The notes under the pieces are model-generated. The model did not search any database. It worked only from the letters and a program-made list of their open reading frames with translations, and was not told where the DNA came from. Position numbers and translations under genes: made by a program. Source: Pseudomonas sp. GM41(2012) (GTDB taxonomy: Bacteria > Pseudomonadota > Gammaproteobacteria > Pseudomonadales > Pseudomonadaceae). Taken from it: a stretch of DNA of 64,000 bases. Shown here piece after piece: positions 35,163 to 43,890 of this stretch. The stretch spans positions 1 through 64,000 of the forward strand of contig NZ_AKJN02000007.1 in NCBI RefSeq assembly GCF_000282315.2, in the 5' to 3' direction. Numbering within the stretch: position 1 is the stretch's first letter; every line of letters starts with the position of its first letter.

Positions 35163-36689
35163 ATGCGTGCTGCTCAACTTAAAGCTGTTCTGCCACGGGA
35201 GCTGCTGGCGTCCGTGGTTGTGTTTCTCGTCGCCCTGCCCTTGTGCATGGGCATCGCCATCGCCTCGGGGCTGCCGCCGTCCAAAGGCTTGATCACCGGG
35301 ATCATCGGTGGCTTGGTGGTGGGCTGGATTGCCGGTTCGCCACTGCAAGTCAGCGGCCCGGCGGCTGGTTTGGCGGTTCTGGTGTTCGAACTGGTGCGCC
35401 AGCACGGTATCGACATGCTCGGCCCCATCCTGCTACTAGCCGGTTTTCTGCAACTGGTGGCCGGGCGTTTGAAGCTGGGCTGCTGGTTCCGGGTAACGGC
35501 GCCGGCGGTGGTCTACGGCATGCTCGCCGGGATTGGCGTGCTGATCGTGTTGTCACAGGTGCATGTGATGCTCGACGCCGTGCCCAAGCCTTCCGGGCTG
35601 GATAACCTGGCAGCCTTCCCGGCTGCCGTCGTGCAGGCCTTGCCCTCCTTCGGTTGGCAAGCCGGGTTGCTCGGACTGTCGACGATTGCGGTGATGTGGC
35701 TGTGGGAGAAATTCCGCCCCCATTCCCTGCGCTTCATTCCCGGCGCACTGCTTGGGGTAGGCCTGGCGACTGTCGCCAGCCTGGTGCTCGCCTTGCAGGT
35801 CAAACGAGTAGAAGTCCCGGCCAACCTAGCGGAGGCCATCGACTGGCTGAAACCCGCAGATTTACTCAACCTGGCGGACCCGACGCTGCTGATTGCCGCA
35901 TTTGCCGTGGCGTTTATCGCCAGCGCCGAAACCCTGCTCTCGGCCGCCGCGGTGGACCGTATGCACAGCGGCCAGCGCTCAGACTTCGACCGGGAATTGT
36001 CGGCTCAAGGCGTAGGCAACATGCTTTGCGGTCTGCTCGGCGCACTACCGATGACCGGCGTGATCGTGCGCAGTTCGGCCAACGTCCAGGCCGGCGCCAC
36101 CACGCGAATGTCGACGATCTTCCATGGCCTGTGGCTGCTGGCTTTCGTGTTGCTGCTGTCCAGCGTGCTGCAAAGCATTCCGGTGGCGAGCCTGGCGGGC
36201 GTTCTGGTTTACACCGGCTTCAAGCTGGTCGACCTCAAGGCCTTCCGCGGTCTGGGCCGTTATGGGCGGATGCCGATGTTCACCTACGCGGCAACAGCCC
36301 TGGCGATCATCTTCACCGACCTGCTGACCGGCGTGCTGATCGGCTTCGGCCTGACCCTGGCCAAACTGGCCTGGAAGGCTTCGCGGCTGAAAATCAGCCT
36401 GATCGATCTGCCCAAGGACGGCGAAATGGAATTGCGATTGATAGGTGCAGCGACCTTTCTCAAAGTGCCGGCGCTGACCCAAGTGCTGGGGACCATTCCG
36501 GCAGGCGCGACGGTGCATGTGCCGCTCAATAACCTGAGCTACATCGATCACTCGTGTCTGGAATTGCTGGAGGAATGGGGTCGGGCCAATGCGGCCAAGG
36601 GATCAAAACTGTTGATTGAAGCGCGGGGATTGAAACGCAGGTTGGAAGGGCGATTGCGGACCACTACCGGCGTAGGTTCCACCGCTTGA
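35163..36689 (+). CDS. SulP-family anion transporter with STAS domain
   Basis: A 508-residue membrane protein. It has 10 or more hydrophobic helices in the first ~400 residues (LPRELLASVVVFLVALPLCM is the family start) and a C-terminal STAS domain from about 410 to 495 (HVPLNNLSYIDHSCLELLEEW). SulP proteins carry sulfate, bicarbonate, oxalate or dicarboxylates. The adjacent carbonic anhydrase makes bicarbonate the more attractive substrate, which is inference. GGGAGAG precedes the ATG. Confidence 0.88.
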   Translation: MRAAQLKAVLPRELLASVVVFLVALPLCMGIAIASGLPPSKGLITGIIGGLVVGWIAGSPLQVSGPAAGLAVLVFELVRQHGIDMLGPILLLAGFLQLVAGRLKLGCWFRVTAPAVVYGMLAGIGVLIVLSQVHVMLDAVPKPSGLDNLAAFPAAVVQALPSFGWQAGLLGLSTIAVMWLWEKFRPHSLRFIPGALLGVGLATVASLVLALQVKRVEVPANLAEAIDWLKPADLLNLADPTLLIAAFAVAFIASAETLLSAAAVDRMHSGQRSDFDRELSAQGVGNMLCGLLGALPMTGVIVRSSANVQAGATTRMSTIFHGLWLLAFVLLLSSVLQSIPVASLAGVLVYTGFKLVDLKAFRGLGRYGRMPMFTYAATALAIIFTDLLTGVLIGFGLTLAKLAWKASRLKISLIDLPKDGEMELRLIGAATFLKVPALTQVLGTIPAGATVHVPLNNLSYIDHSCLELLEEWGRANAAKGSKLLIEARGLKRRLEGRLRTTTGVGSTA

Positions 36690-36696
36690 ATCGCCT

Positions 36697-36787
36697 TGTA
36701 GGAGCCGAGCTTGCTCGCGATGACGGATTTACATTCGACATTGATGCCGACTGATACACCGCATCGCGAGCAAGCTCAGCTCCTACA
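36697..36787. repeat. REPIN between convergent genes
   Basis: TGTAGGAGC.GAGCTTGCTCGCGAT at the left and ATCGCGAGCAAGCTC.GCTCCTACA at the right form an inverted pair with a ~45-base centre. The REP unit is a variant of the 21.6 kb family. It lies between the convergent SulP gene and the gene at 36811. Confidence 0.9.
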
Positions 36788-36810
36788 GGGGGATTGCGTT
36801 GATCTATGGA

Positions 36811-37461
36811 TCAAGCCGCGGGCTGATCCAGTTCCAGGCCGACGCCCAGTTGGCGCGACAGGCACGGCCAGCGCTTCCATGCAGCGCCGGTGTCCGGGCT
36901 GTTGAGTTTCTCGCGGTAGGCCTCCACCGATTCCAGCGCGAAACTGTCTTCGTTGAGCATCTCGTCCACGGCGTGATGCACCGCCTCATCCAGTTGATTG
37001 GCGAACTCCTCGCCGATCAGTTGGTGGGCAATCAGGTTGGCAACAGTCATGTCCAAGGGGATCAGTGGCTGGCCAAAATGCTTGATGTACAGGTCATTGA
37101 CCTCTTCGACCAGGCGGTGCGCCAGATAGGCTTCGTCCAGCAGGCTGTCCAGACCAACGTGACCGGCCATGATCGCCGGTGGCTGGAGGAAGAACTGCTC
37201 GGCGATTTTCAGCACCGGTTTGATCTGTGATTCGATACCCGCTTCCCTGGCGACTTCATTGGCTGCATCCAGCAGGTCCGGCACTTGCTCTATATACGCG
37301 GCCACAAAACGCGTCATCACGCCGTTGGCGTCGACATCCGGCAATTGGATGGCGGAGTGAAGGTGTGGCAGTTGGGTTTCCAGCTGACGAGTCAGCAGGC
37401 CGGTTTCGGCTTCGTGTTGTTGGGCTTTTTGGATCTGCTCGCGCAATGCGGCGGTGTTCAT
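36811..37461 (-). CDS. Uncharacterised 216-residue protein next to the cox cluster
   Basis: A 216-residue, mostly helical, acidic protein with no signal peptide or membrane segment. I do not recognise a named domain. It has stretches such as RLVEEVNDLYIKHFGQPLIP and DMTVANLIAHQLIGEEFANQLD. The ATG at 37461 follows TGGAG; the frame is open eight codons earlier. A gene in this position, between the SulP transporter and the cytochrome oxidase genes, is recalled from P. aeruginosa (PA0104 position). The role is unknown. Confidence 0.7.
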   Translation of the reverse strand: MNTAALREQIQKAQQHEAETGLLTRQLETQLPHLHSAIQLPDVDANGVMTRFVAAYIEQVPDLLDAANEVAREAGIESQIKPVLKIAEQFFLQPPAIMAGHVGLDSLLDEAYLAHRLVEEVNDLYIKHFGQPLIPLDMTVANLIAHQLIGEEFANQLDEAVHHAVDEMLNEDSFALESVEAYREKLNSPDTGAAWKRWPCLSRQLGVGLELDQPAA

Positions 37462-37832
37462 GAAAACTCCAGGAAACAAAGGCAATGAAATAGGGAAGAC
37501 ATAACTTAGCTGGCATACGAAAAATGCTAAGACGCATTTGTCATAATTATTTCATCCTTGAGACATCAAAGTTATATCGGTTTGCCACCACTCGTCTGCA
37601 TCCTTCTCCATTCGTACCCTGGAACGCAAGTCCCAGCTGTTTCAGATGATTTACGCCCTCACGTTGCGAGGTGGCAGTCGCTGTCTATACTCGGGTGGGA
37701 ATGGAGTTAGCTGATGACACCCGACTGCACACGCAGCAAGGCTCGGCGATTCAAGTTCGTAGTCTGAAAAAGCCGCTCCCTTGCCGCAGGTGAAAGCCGG
37801 CGGGATAAAAAGAACGATAAGGGGAACCCGCA
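37462..37832 (+). promoter_or_regulatory. Control region of the cox cluster
   Basis: TTGCGA (37664-37669), 16 bases, TATACT (37686-37691) is a good promoter. The -10 extended form CTATACT is the sequence favoured by sigma-S (RpoS). Transcription would start near 37698, leaving a ~135-base leader. The aa3 oxidase of P. aeruginosa is reported to depend on RpoS and starvation, which fits. The AT-rich stretch near 37500-37580 holds no gene. Confidence 0.6.
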
Positions 37833-38960
37833 ATGATGCGACATCCACACGTCTGGATGGGCCTCCTGTTGTGGTCGATTTTCGGTCAGGCACAAGCGGC
37901 CTGGACTGTGAATATGGCGCCTGGAGCGACTGAAATCAGTCACGCAGTATTTGACCTGCACATGACCATTTTCTGGATCTGTGTAGTGATCGGCATCATC
38001 GTCTTCGGCGCCATGTTCTGGTCGATGATCCTCCACCGCCGCTCGACCGGGCAGGTGGCCGCAAAATTTCATGAAAGCACCACCGTTGAAATCCTCTGGA
38101 CCATCGTGCCCTTCCTGATCCTGGTGGCCATGGCGGTTCCCGCGACCGCAACCCTGATCAAAATGTACGACGCCAGTGAGCCGGATATCGATATCCAGGT
38201 CACCGGCTATCAGTGGAAGTGGCACTACAAATACCTGGGCCAGGACGTTGAGTTCTTCAGCAACCTGACCACGCCCGCCGATCAGATCCACAACAAGGAA
38301 GCCAAGAGCGAGCACTACTTGCTTGAGGTCGACAAGCCTTTGGTGCTGCCGATCGGCGCCAAGGTGCGCTTCCTGGTGACTTCCGCCGACGTCATCCACT
38401 CCTGGTGGGTGCCGGCCTTTGCGGTCAAGCGCGATGCGATTCCGGGGTTCGTCAACGAAGCCTGGACCCGCGTCGACAAGCCCGGCCTCTACCGCGGTCA
38501 ATGCGCCGAATTGTGCGGCAAGGATCACGGCTTCATGCCGATCGTGGTCGAGGTCAAGGAAAAGGCCGATTACGAAAAATGGCTGGCCGAGCGCAAGGCT
38601 GAAGCCCTGCAGCTTAAAGAGCTGACCACCAAGGAATGGACCCTCGACGAGCTCAAAGAGCGCGGCGACAAGATCTATCACACCACCTGCGTCGCCTGTC
38701 ACCAGGCCGAAGGTCAGGGCCTGCCGCCGATGTTCCCGGCGCTCAAGGGCTCGAAAATCGCTACCGGACCGATCAAGGATCACTTGGGCATTGTCTTCCA
38801 CGGCAAGCCTGGCACCGCCATGGCGGCGTTCGGCAAGCAGCTCTCGGAAGTCGATATCGCAGCGGTCGTGACCTACGAACGTAACGCCTGGGGCAACAAC
38901 AAAGGCGACATGGTCACTCCTAAAGAAGTGCTGGAGCTGAAACAGGCGGAAAGCAAATGA
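37833..38960 (+). CDS. coxB: Cytochrome c oxidase subunit II (haem-c-fused)
   Basis: A 375-residue subunit II. It has a signal sequence, two membrane helices (about 40-62 and 85-105) and the CuA site in GQCAELCGKDHGFMP with its upstream His in VIHSWWVP. A C-terminal cytochrome c domain carries the haem site from Cys286 (TTCVACHQ), as in caa3-type oxidases. The fused cytochrome lets the oxidase take electrons directly from soluble cytochromes. AAGGGG lies upstream of the ATG. First gene of the cox cluster. Confidence 0.95.
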   Translation: MMRHPHVWMGLLLWSIFGQAQAAWTVNMAPGATEISHAVFDLHMTIFWICVVIGIIVFGAMFWSMILHRRSTGQVAAKFHESTTVEILWTIVPFLILVAMAVPATATLIKMYDASEPDIDIQVTGYQWKWHYKYLGQDVEFFSNLTTPADQIHNKEAKSEHYLLEVDKPLVLPIGAKVRFLVTSADVIHSWWVPAFAVKRDAIPGFVNEAWTRVDKPGLYRGQCAELCGKDHGFMPIVVEVKEKADYEKWLAERKAEALQLKELTTKEWTLDELKERGDKIYHTTCVACHQAEGQGLPPMFPALKGSKIATGPIKDHLGIVFHGKPGTAMAAFGKQLSEVDIAAVVTYERNAWGNNKGDMVTPKEVLELKQAESK

Positions 38961-39042
38961 CCCGGTCTATTGCGCACTTAAGGAACCAGTCGGGGCATCG
39001 CGCCCCGGCCTGCCCAGCCCATCTGTTTGCAGGAGACAGGAC

Positions 39043-40635
39043 ATGACTGCTGTCGTCGATGACCATGTTCATACCGGCACCGCCCACGCCCACGGCCCCG
39101 CCAAAGGCCTGATGCGCTGGGTGCTGACTACCAACCACAAGGATATCGGCACGCTGTACCTGTGGTTCGCGTTCTCCATGTTCTTGCTCGGCGGCTCGTT
39201 CGCGATGGTGATTCGTGCCGAGTTGTTCCAGCCGGGGTTGCAAATCGTCCAGCCGGAGTTCTTCAACCAGATGACCACCATGCACGGTCTGGTGATGGTC
39301 TTCGGTGCGGTGATGCCGGCGTTCGTAGGCCTCGCCAACTGGATGATCCCGTTGATGATCGGCGCGCCGGACATGGCCCTGCCACGGATGAACAACTTCA
39401 GCTTCTGGCTATTGCCGGCGGCGTTCATCCTGCTGGTATCGACCCTGTTCACCCCCGGCGGTGGACCGAACTTCGGCTGGACGTTCTATGCCCCGCTGTC
39501 GACGACCTACGCACCGGAAAGCGTGACCTTCTTTATCTTCGCCATCCACTTGATGGGGATCAGTTCGATCATGGGCGCGATCAACGTGATCGCCACCATC
39601 CTCAACCTGCGCGCCCCCGGCATGACGTTGATGAAAATGCCGCTGTTCGTCTGGACCTGGCTGATTACCGCGTTCCTGCTGATCGCGGTGATGCCGGTAC
39701 TGGCCGGCTGCGTGACGATGATGTTGATGGACATCCACTTCGGCACCAGCTTCTTCAGTGCCGCAGGTGGCGGTGACCCGGTGTTGTTCCAGCACGTGTT
39801 CTGGTTCTTCGGTCACCCCGAGGTGTACATCATGATCCTGCCGGCCTTCGGTGCCGTCAGCTCGATCATTCCGGCCTTCTCACGCAAGCCGCTGTTCGGC
39901 TACACCTCGATGGTCTATGCGACGGCGAGTATCGCGTTCCTGTCGTTCATCGTCTGGGCGCACCACATGTTCGTGGTCGGCATTCCGTTGGTGGGCGAGT
40001 TGTTCTTCATGTACGCCACGTTGCTGATCGCGGTGCCGACCGGAGTGAAGGTGTTCAACTGGGCCAGCACCATGTGGCAAGGCTCGCTGACCTTCGAGAC
40101 ACCGATGCTGTTTGCGGTGGCGTTCGTGATCCTGTTTTCCATCGGCGGTTTCTCCGGGTTGATGCTGGCCATCGCCCCGGCGGACTTCCAGTACCAGGAC
40201 ACCTACTTTGTGGTCGCCCACTTCCATTACGTACTGGTGCCTGGAGCGATCTTCGGGATCTTCGCCTCGGCCTACTACTGGATGCCGAAATGGACCGGCC
40301 ACATGTATGACGAAACCCTCGGCAAGCTGCACTTCTGGCTCTCGTTCATCGGCATGAACATGGCGTTCTTCCCGATGCACTTCGTGGGGCTGGCGGGTAT
40401 GCCACGGCGGATTCCCGACTACAACCTGCAATTCGCCGACTTCAACATGGTGTCGTCGATCGGTGCGTTCATGTTCGGCGCCACGCAGATCTTCTTCCTG
40501 TTCATCGTGATCAAGACCATCCGTGGTGGCCCACCCGCACCGGCCAAACCGTGGGATGGGGCCGAAGGCCTGGAATGGAGCATCCCGTCACCGGCGCCGT
40601 ATCACACCTTCACCACGCCGCCGGAAGTGAAATGA
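39043..40635 (+). CDS. coxA: Cytochrome c oxidase subunit I
   Basis: A 530-residue, 12-helix subunit I of an aa3-type proton-pumping terminal oxidase. CuB/haem a3 ligands are visible: the His and cross-linked Tyr in FWFFGHPEVYIMILP, the His pair in WAHHMFVVG, and the haem ligands in VAHFHYVLVPG. The first haem ligand is in MTTMHGLVMVFG. GGAGACAGG precedes the ATG, 82 bases after coxB. A REPIN follows before ctaG, so the transcript may be processed or attenuated there. Confidence 0.97.
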   Translation: MTAVVDDHVHTGTAHAHGPAKGLMRWVLTTNHKDIGTLYLWFAFSMFLLGGSFAMVIRAELFQPGLQIVQPEFFNQMTTMHGLVMVFGAVMPAFVGLANWMIPLMIGAPDMALPRMNNFSFWLLPAAFILLVSTLFTPGGGPNFGWTFYAPLSTTYAPESVTFFIFAIHLMGISSIMGAINVIATILNLRAPGMTLMKMPLFVWTWLITAFLLIAVMPVLAGCVTMMLMDIHFGTSFFSAAGGGDPVLFQHVFWFFGHPEVYIMILPAFGAVSSIIPAFSRKPLFGYTSMVYATASIAFLSFIVWAHHMFVVGIPLVGELFFMYATLLIAVPTGVKVFNWASTMWQGSLTFETPMLFAVAFVILFSIGGFSGLMLAIAPADFQYQDTYFVVAHFHYVLVPGAIFGIFASAYYWMPKWTGHMYDETLGKLHFWLSFIGMNMAFFPMHFVGLAGMPRRIPDYNLQFADFNMVSSIGAFMFGATQIFFLFIVIKTIRGGPPAPAKPWDGAEGLEWSIPSPAPYHTFTTPPEVK

Positions 40636-40666
40636 ACAGCCTGGCCTTGGGAACTGGTGAAACCTT

Positions 40667-40799
40667 TGTGGCGAGGGGGTTTACCCCCGTTGGGCTGCGA
40701 AGCGGCCCCAAAACTGGTGACCGTGATGTATCAGGCATACCGCAGGCGCTGGTTTTACGACTGCTTCGCAGCCGAACGGGGGTAAACCCCCTCGCCACA
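40667..40799. repeat. REPIN (GGGGGTTTACCCCC type) inside the cox operon
   Basis: TGTGGCGAGGGGGTTTACCC at the left and its complement at the right (ending CTCGCCACA) form long inverted arms. They extend through GGCTGCGAAGC and GCTTCGCAGCC with one unpaired base, giving stems of about 35 bases over a ~60-base centre. The unit differs from the ATCGCGGGC family. It lies between coxA and ctaG. Confidence 0.9.
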
Positions 40800-40824
40800 G
40801 GGTTTTGCAAAGAGGTTAAGCACC

Positions 40825-41382
40825 GTGGCTGATTCCATCTCGTTGAAGAAGCTGGTCACCCGCCTGTTGCTGGTGGTGGTGGCGATGTTTGTCTTCGGGT
40901 TTGCCCTGGTGCCGATCTACGACGTGATGTGCAAGGCGTTCGGCATCAACGGCAAGACCGGCGGGCAGTATGAGGGCGAGCAAACGGTCGACACCTCGCG
41001 GCAGGTTCGCGTGCAGTTTCTGTCGACCAATTCCGCCGACATGTCCTGGGATTTCTACCCCAAGAGCGATGAGCTGACGGCTAATCCGGGGGCGGTGAAC
41101 GAGATGATTTTCATCGCCCATAACCCGACCGATCGCCCGATGAGCGCCCAGGCGGTTCCGAGCATCGCGCCCAGCGCCGCGGCGGCGTACTTCCACAAGA
41201 CCGAATGTTTCTGCTTTACCCAGCAAGTGCTGCAGCCCGGTCAACGGATCGAGATGCCGGTACGTTTCATCGTTGACCGTGACATGCCCAAGGATGTGAA
41301 GCACCTGACGCTTTCCTACACGCTGTTCGATATCACCGCACGTCATCCACCCGCGGCTGTTGCTGCAAACACCGGTGGCTAG
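40825..41382 (+). CDS. ctaG: Cytochrome c oxidase assembly protein CtaG/Cox11
   Basis: A 185-residue membrane-anchored copper chaperone that builds the CuB centre. It has one N-terminal helix (LVTRLLLVVVAMFVFGFALV) and a periplasmic domain with the copper motif ECFCFTQQ. The start is a GTG at 40825, preceded by GAGG. It is separated from coxA by a REPIN and precedes coxC by 33 bases. Confidence 0.94.
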   Translation: MADSISLKKLVTRLLLVVVAMFVFGFALVPIYDVMCKAFGINGKTGGQYEGEQTVDTSRQVRVQFLSTNSADMSWDFYPKSDELTANPGAVNEMIFIAHNPTDRPMSAQAVPSIAPSAAAAYFHKTECFCFTQQVLQPGQRIEMPVRFIVDRDMPKDVKHLTLSYTLFDITARHPPAAVAANTGG

Positions 41383-41415
41383 GCGTTAAAGCGTGCCCGA
41401 TAAGGAGAACAATAA

Positions 41416-42303
41416 ATGGCAACTCATGAACATTATTACGTTCCGGCACAGAGCAAATGGCCGATCATTGCCACGGTCGGTATGTTCGTCACCGTGTTCG
41501 GCCTGGCCACCTGGTTCAACGACCTGAAGGCGGCGCGGCCGGAGTCCCACGGCCCGCTGATCTTTTTCGTCGGTGGCCTGCTGCTGGCCTACATGCTGTT
41601 CGGCTGGTTCGGTACGGTGATCAAGGAAAGCCGTCAGGGGTTGTACAGCGCACAGATGGATCGCTCGTTCCGCTGGGGCATGAGCTGGTTCATCTTCTCG
41701 GAGGTGATGTTCTTCATCGCGTTCTTCGGCGCGCTGTTTTATGTGAGAAACATTTCCGGCCCGGCACTCGGGGGTGAAGGAGTCAAAGGCATCGCGCACA
41801 TGCTCTGGCCGAACTTCCAGTTCGCCTGGCCATTGCTGCATACCCCTGACCCGAAACTCTTTCCGCCACCCAAGGAAGTCATCAGCCCCTGGGGCCTGCC
41901 GCTGCTCAACACCGTCTTGCTGGTGAGTTCCAGCGTCACCGTGACCATCGCCCACCACGCCTTGAAAAAGGGCCATCGCGGCGCGCTGAAAATCTGGCTG
42001 GCGCTCACCGTGTTACTGGGCTGCGCGTTCCTTGGTTTTCAGGCCGAAGAATACATGCACGCCTACCACGAACTGGGCCTGACGCTCGGTTCGGGCATCT
42101 ACGGCGCGACCTTCTTCATGCTCACTGGCTTCCACGGCGCCCACGTGACCATCGGCACCATCATCCTGTTTGTGATGTTGATGCGGATCATGCGCGGGCA
42201 CTTCGACGCCGATCATCAGTTCGCGTTTGAAGCGGCGAGTTGGTACTGGCACTTCGTGGACGTGGTGTGGATCGGTCTGTTCGTTTTCGTCTACGTGCTC
42301 TGA
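41416..42303 (+). CDS. coxC: Cytochrome c oxidase subunit III
   Basis: A 295-residue, seven-helix subunit III with family motifs at GHRGALKIWLALTVLLGCAF, GFHGAHVTIGTIIL and WYWHFVDVVWIGLFVFVYVL. It binds lipid at the oxygen-entry side and stabilises subunit I. AAGGAG precedes the ATG. The stop lies 4 bases from the 3' end of the antisense DUF2909 gene. Confidence 0.96.
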   Translation: MATHEHYYVPAQSKWPIIATVGMFVTVFGLATWFNDLKAARPESHGPLIFFVGGLLLAYMLFGWFGTVIKESRQGLYSAQMDRSFRWGMSWFIFSEVMFFIAFFGALFYVRNISGPALGGEGVKGIAHMLWPNFQFAWPLLHTPDPKLFPPPKEVISPWGLPLLNTVLLVSSSVTVTIAHHALKKGHRGALKIWLALTVLLGCAFLGFQAEEYMHAYHELGLTLGSGIYGATFFMLTGFHGAHVTIGTIILFVMLMRIMRGHFDADHQFAFEAASWYWHFVDVVWIGLFVFVYVL

Positions 42304-42306
42304 GGC

Positions 42307-42510
42307 TTACCAAGGTACGTGCGACACCAACTGGCCGCTGAAAAAACCCCAGGCAATCAAGCCAACGGTAATAGCGGCCAGCGCCACACGAACACTCAAG
42401 GCAATGACGAGGCGGTTCGAGCTGCTGTCGTCCTTGACCAAAAAAAACAGGCCGCTGAACAGGCTGACAACCGTGGCAATCAGCATCAGGACGATGGCTG
42501 CTTTGAGCAT
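42307..42510 (-). CDS. DUF2909 small twin-helix membrane protein (antisense in cox cluster)
   Basis: A 67-residue protein made of two hydrophobic helices (about 5-25 and 40-60) with a short charged turn KDDSSSNR between them, matching the DUF2909 family. GGAG precedes the ATG at a good distance. It is coded on the strand opposite to the cox genes, between coxC and the SURF1 gene, an arrangement I recall from other Pseudomonas. It may assist oxidase assembly, but there is no direct evidence. Confidence 0.85.
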   Translation of the reverse strand: MLKAAIVLMLIATVVSLFSGLFFLVKDDSSSNRLVIALSVRVALAAITVGLIAWGFFSGQLVSHVPW

Positions 42511-42580
42511 GGTGAAACTCCGGGGGAAAGGCGATGCACTTGAGTATAGCTATCGCGACTACCGACTTTCTGGCGACGCC

Positions 42581-43321
42581 ATGAAGCGTTTCCGGCCGGG
42601 CATCGTGCCGACCCTGGTGGTCGCGGTGTTGTTGCCCATGCTGGTGTCACTCGGGTTCTGGCAATTGAGCCGGGGCGCAGAGAAAAGCGCGCTGCTGCAA
42701 AGCTACACCGAGCGCCGTGCCGCCGAACCGATGGCCAGCACCGAGCTGCAACACACCGCAGATCCGGCCTTCCGCCGGGTTCACCTGCACGGCCAGTTCG
42801 ATACCGCCCACAGCCTGTTGCTGGATAACCGTCAGCGTGGCGGCAAGGTTGGCGTCGAGCTGCTGCAACCGTTTCAGGATCAGGCAACCGGGCTCTGGCT
42901 GCTGGTCAATCGCGGCTGGCTGCCGTGGCCGGATCGCCGCACCCCACCGCAATTCACCACACCGACTCAGGCCTTGAGTCTCGTTGCCTGGGTCTACGTC
43001 TCCCCCGGCGCCACCTTCCAGTTGCACGCCGACCCGAATACCGCCACGTGGCCACAACTGGTTACCGCAGTTGAACCCGCCAGGCTCTGGACGGCGCTGG
43101 ATCGCGAAGGTTTTGCCTACGAATTACGCGCAGAAAGCGCTCCCGCGACTTACCAGGCTGACTGGCCGGTAGTCGCCATGGGACCGGAAAAACACCTGGC
43201 TTATGCCGTGCAGTGGTTCGCCATGTCGATCGCCCTGTTCGGCCTCTATCTCTATCTCGGCTGGCACAACGCAAAGGAGAAACACCATGGGAGCGGCCAT
43301 GAATCCACCCAGCATGTCTGA
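42581..43321 (+). CDS. SURF1 family oxidase assembly protein
   Basis: A 246-residue SURF1 protein with helices at both ends (about 8-28 and 212-232). Motifs are LGFWQLSRGAEK, LLLDNRQRGGKVGVELLQPF and LLVNRGWLPWPD. SURF1 (Shy1) helps insert haem a into subunit I. The start is the ATG at 42581; the frame is open through the antisense DUF2909 region but without homology. Its 3' end overlaps the next gene by 35 bases. Confidence 0.9.
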   Translation: MKRFRPGIVPTLVVAVLLPMLVSLGFWQLSRGAEKSALLQSYTERRAAEPMASTELQHTADPAFRRVHLHGQFDTAHSLLLDNRQRGGKVGVELLQPFQDQATGLWLLVNRGWLPWPDRRTPPQFTTPTQALSLVAWVYVSPGATFQLHADPNTATWPQLVTAVEPARLWTALDREGFAYELRAESAPATYQADWPVVAMGPEKHLAYAVQWFAMSIALFGLYLYLGWHNAKEKHHGSGHESTQHV

Positions 43322-43880
43322 GGCGAAATCGCCGGCGAGTCGGCGCAAGGGTCGCTTGCAGTTGCTGCTGATCCTGCTTGGGGTGATCGGTCCGATGATC
43401 CTCGCCACCGGCATGTACAAATTGCAGTTCTGGGTGCCGGAAGGTCGCAGCTATCACGGCGAACTGATCGGCAACGGCCAGACCCGCGCCGACCTCGGCG
43501 TGCAGGCGCAGGAGGATCGTTGGCAAATACTGGTGACCGCGCCCAAGGATTGTTCGGTGGACTGCCAGCAACTGGTGTACCTGGCGCGGCAGATCCAGAT
43601 CGGCCTCGGCCGTGATGCCGGGCGCGCCAGTCATGCCTTGGCCGCAGCGCAACCGCTGAGCAGTGAATACGACGCCAAGCTGAGGCGCGAGTATCCTCAA
43701 TTGCAGCGCTATCCACTGAGCCTGACCGACTTCCATAAAACTGCCGGCGACCAGGCTGTGCCGCAGCTGTGGATCATCGACCCTCACGGCAATCTGGTGC
43801 TGCGCTACGACCCGACGGTGAAGGGTAAGGATCTGCTCAACGACCTGCGCCATTTGCTGAAACTGTCGAACATCGGATAA
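43287..43880 (+). CDS. Membrane-anchored CxxxC protein of the cox cluster
   Basis: A 197-residue protein with one N-terminal helix (about 22-42) and a periplasmic domain. Cys89 and Cys93 in PKDCSVDCQQL give a CxxxC pair, like the copper site of Sco proteins. LWIIDPHGNLVLRYDP resembles the strand after the active site in thioredoxin-like folds. The downstream Sco His-Ser motif is not evident. I infer a diverged thioredoxin-like protein that handles copper or disulfides during oxidase assembly. Similar genes occupy this position in other Pseudomonas (PA0111 position) without an assigned role. AAAGGAG precedes the ATG, which lies inside the SURF1 gene. Confidence 0.75.
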   Translation: MGAAMNPPSMSEAKSPASRRKGRLQLLLILLGVIGPMILATGMYKLQFWVPEGRSYHGELIGNGQTRADLGVQAQEDRWQILVTAPKDCSVDCQQLVYLARQIQIGLGRDAGRASHALAAAQPLSSEYDAKLRREYPQLQRYPLSLTDFHKTAGDQAVPQLWIIDPHGNLVLRYDPTVKGKDLLNDLRHLLKLSNIG

Positions 43881-43890
43881 GGGCATCGTC

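Noticed and set aside
42227..42580. N-terminal extension of the SURF1 gene (118 codons)
   Set aside because: The extension overlaps coxC and the antisense DUF2909 gene and has no family similarity. SURF1 proteins start at the ATG at 42581.
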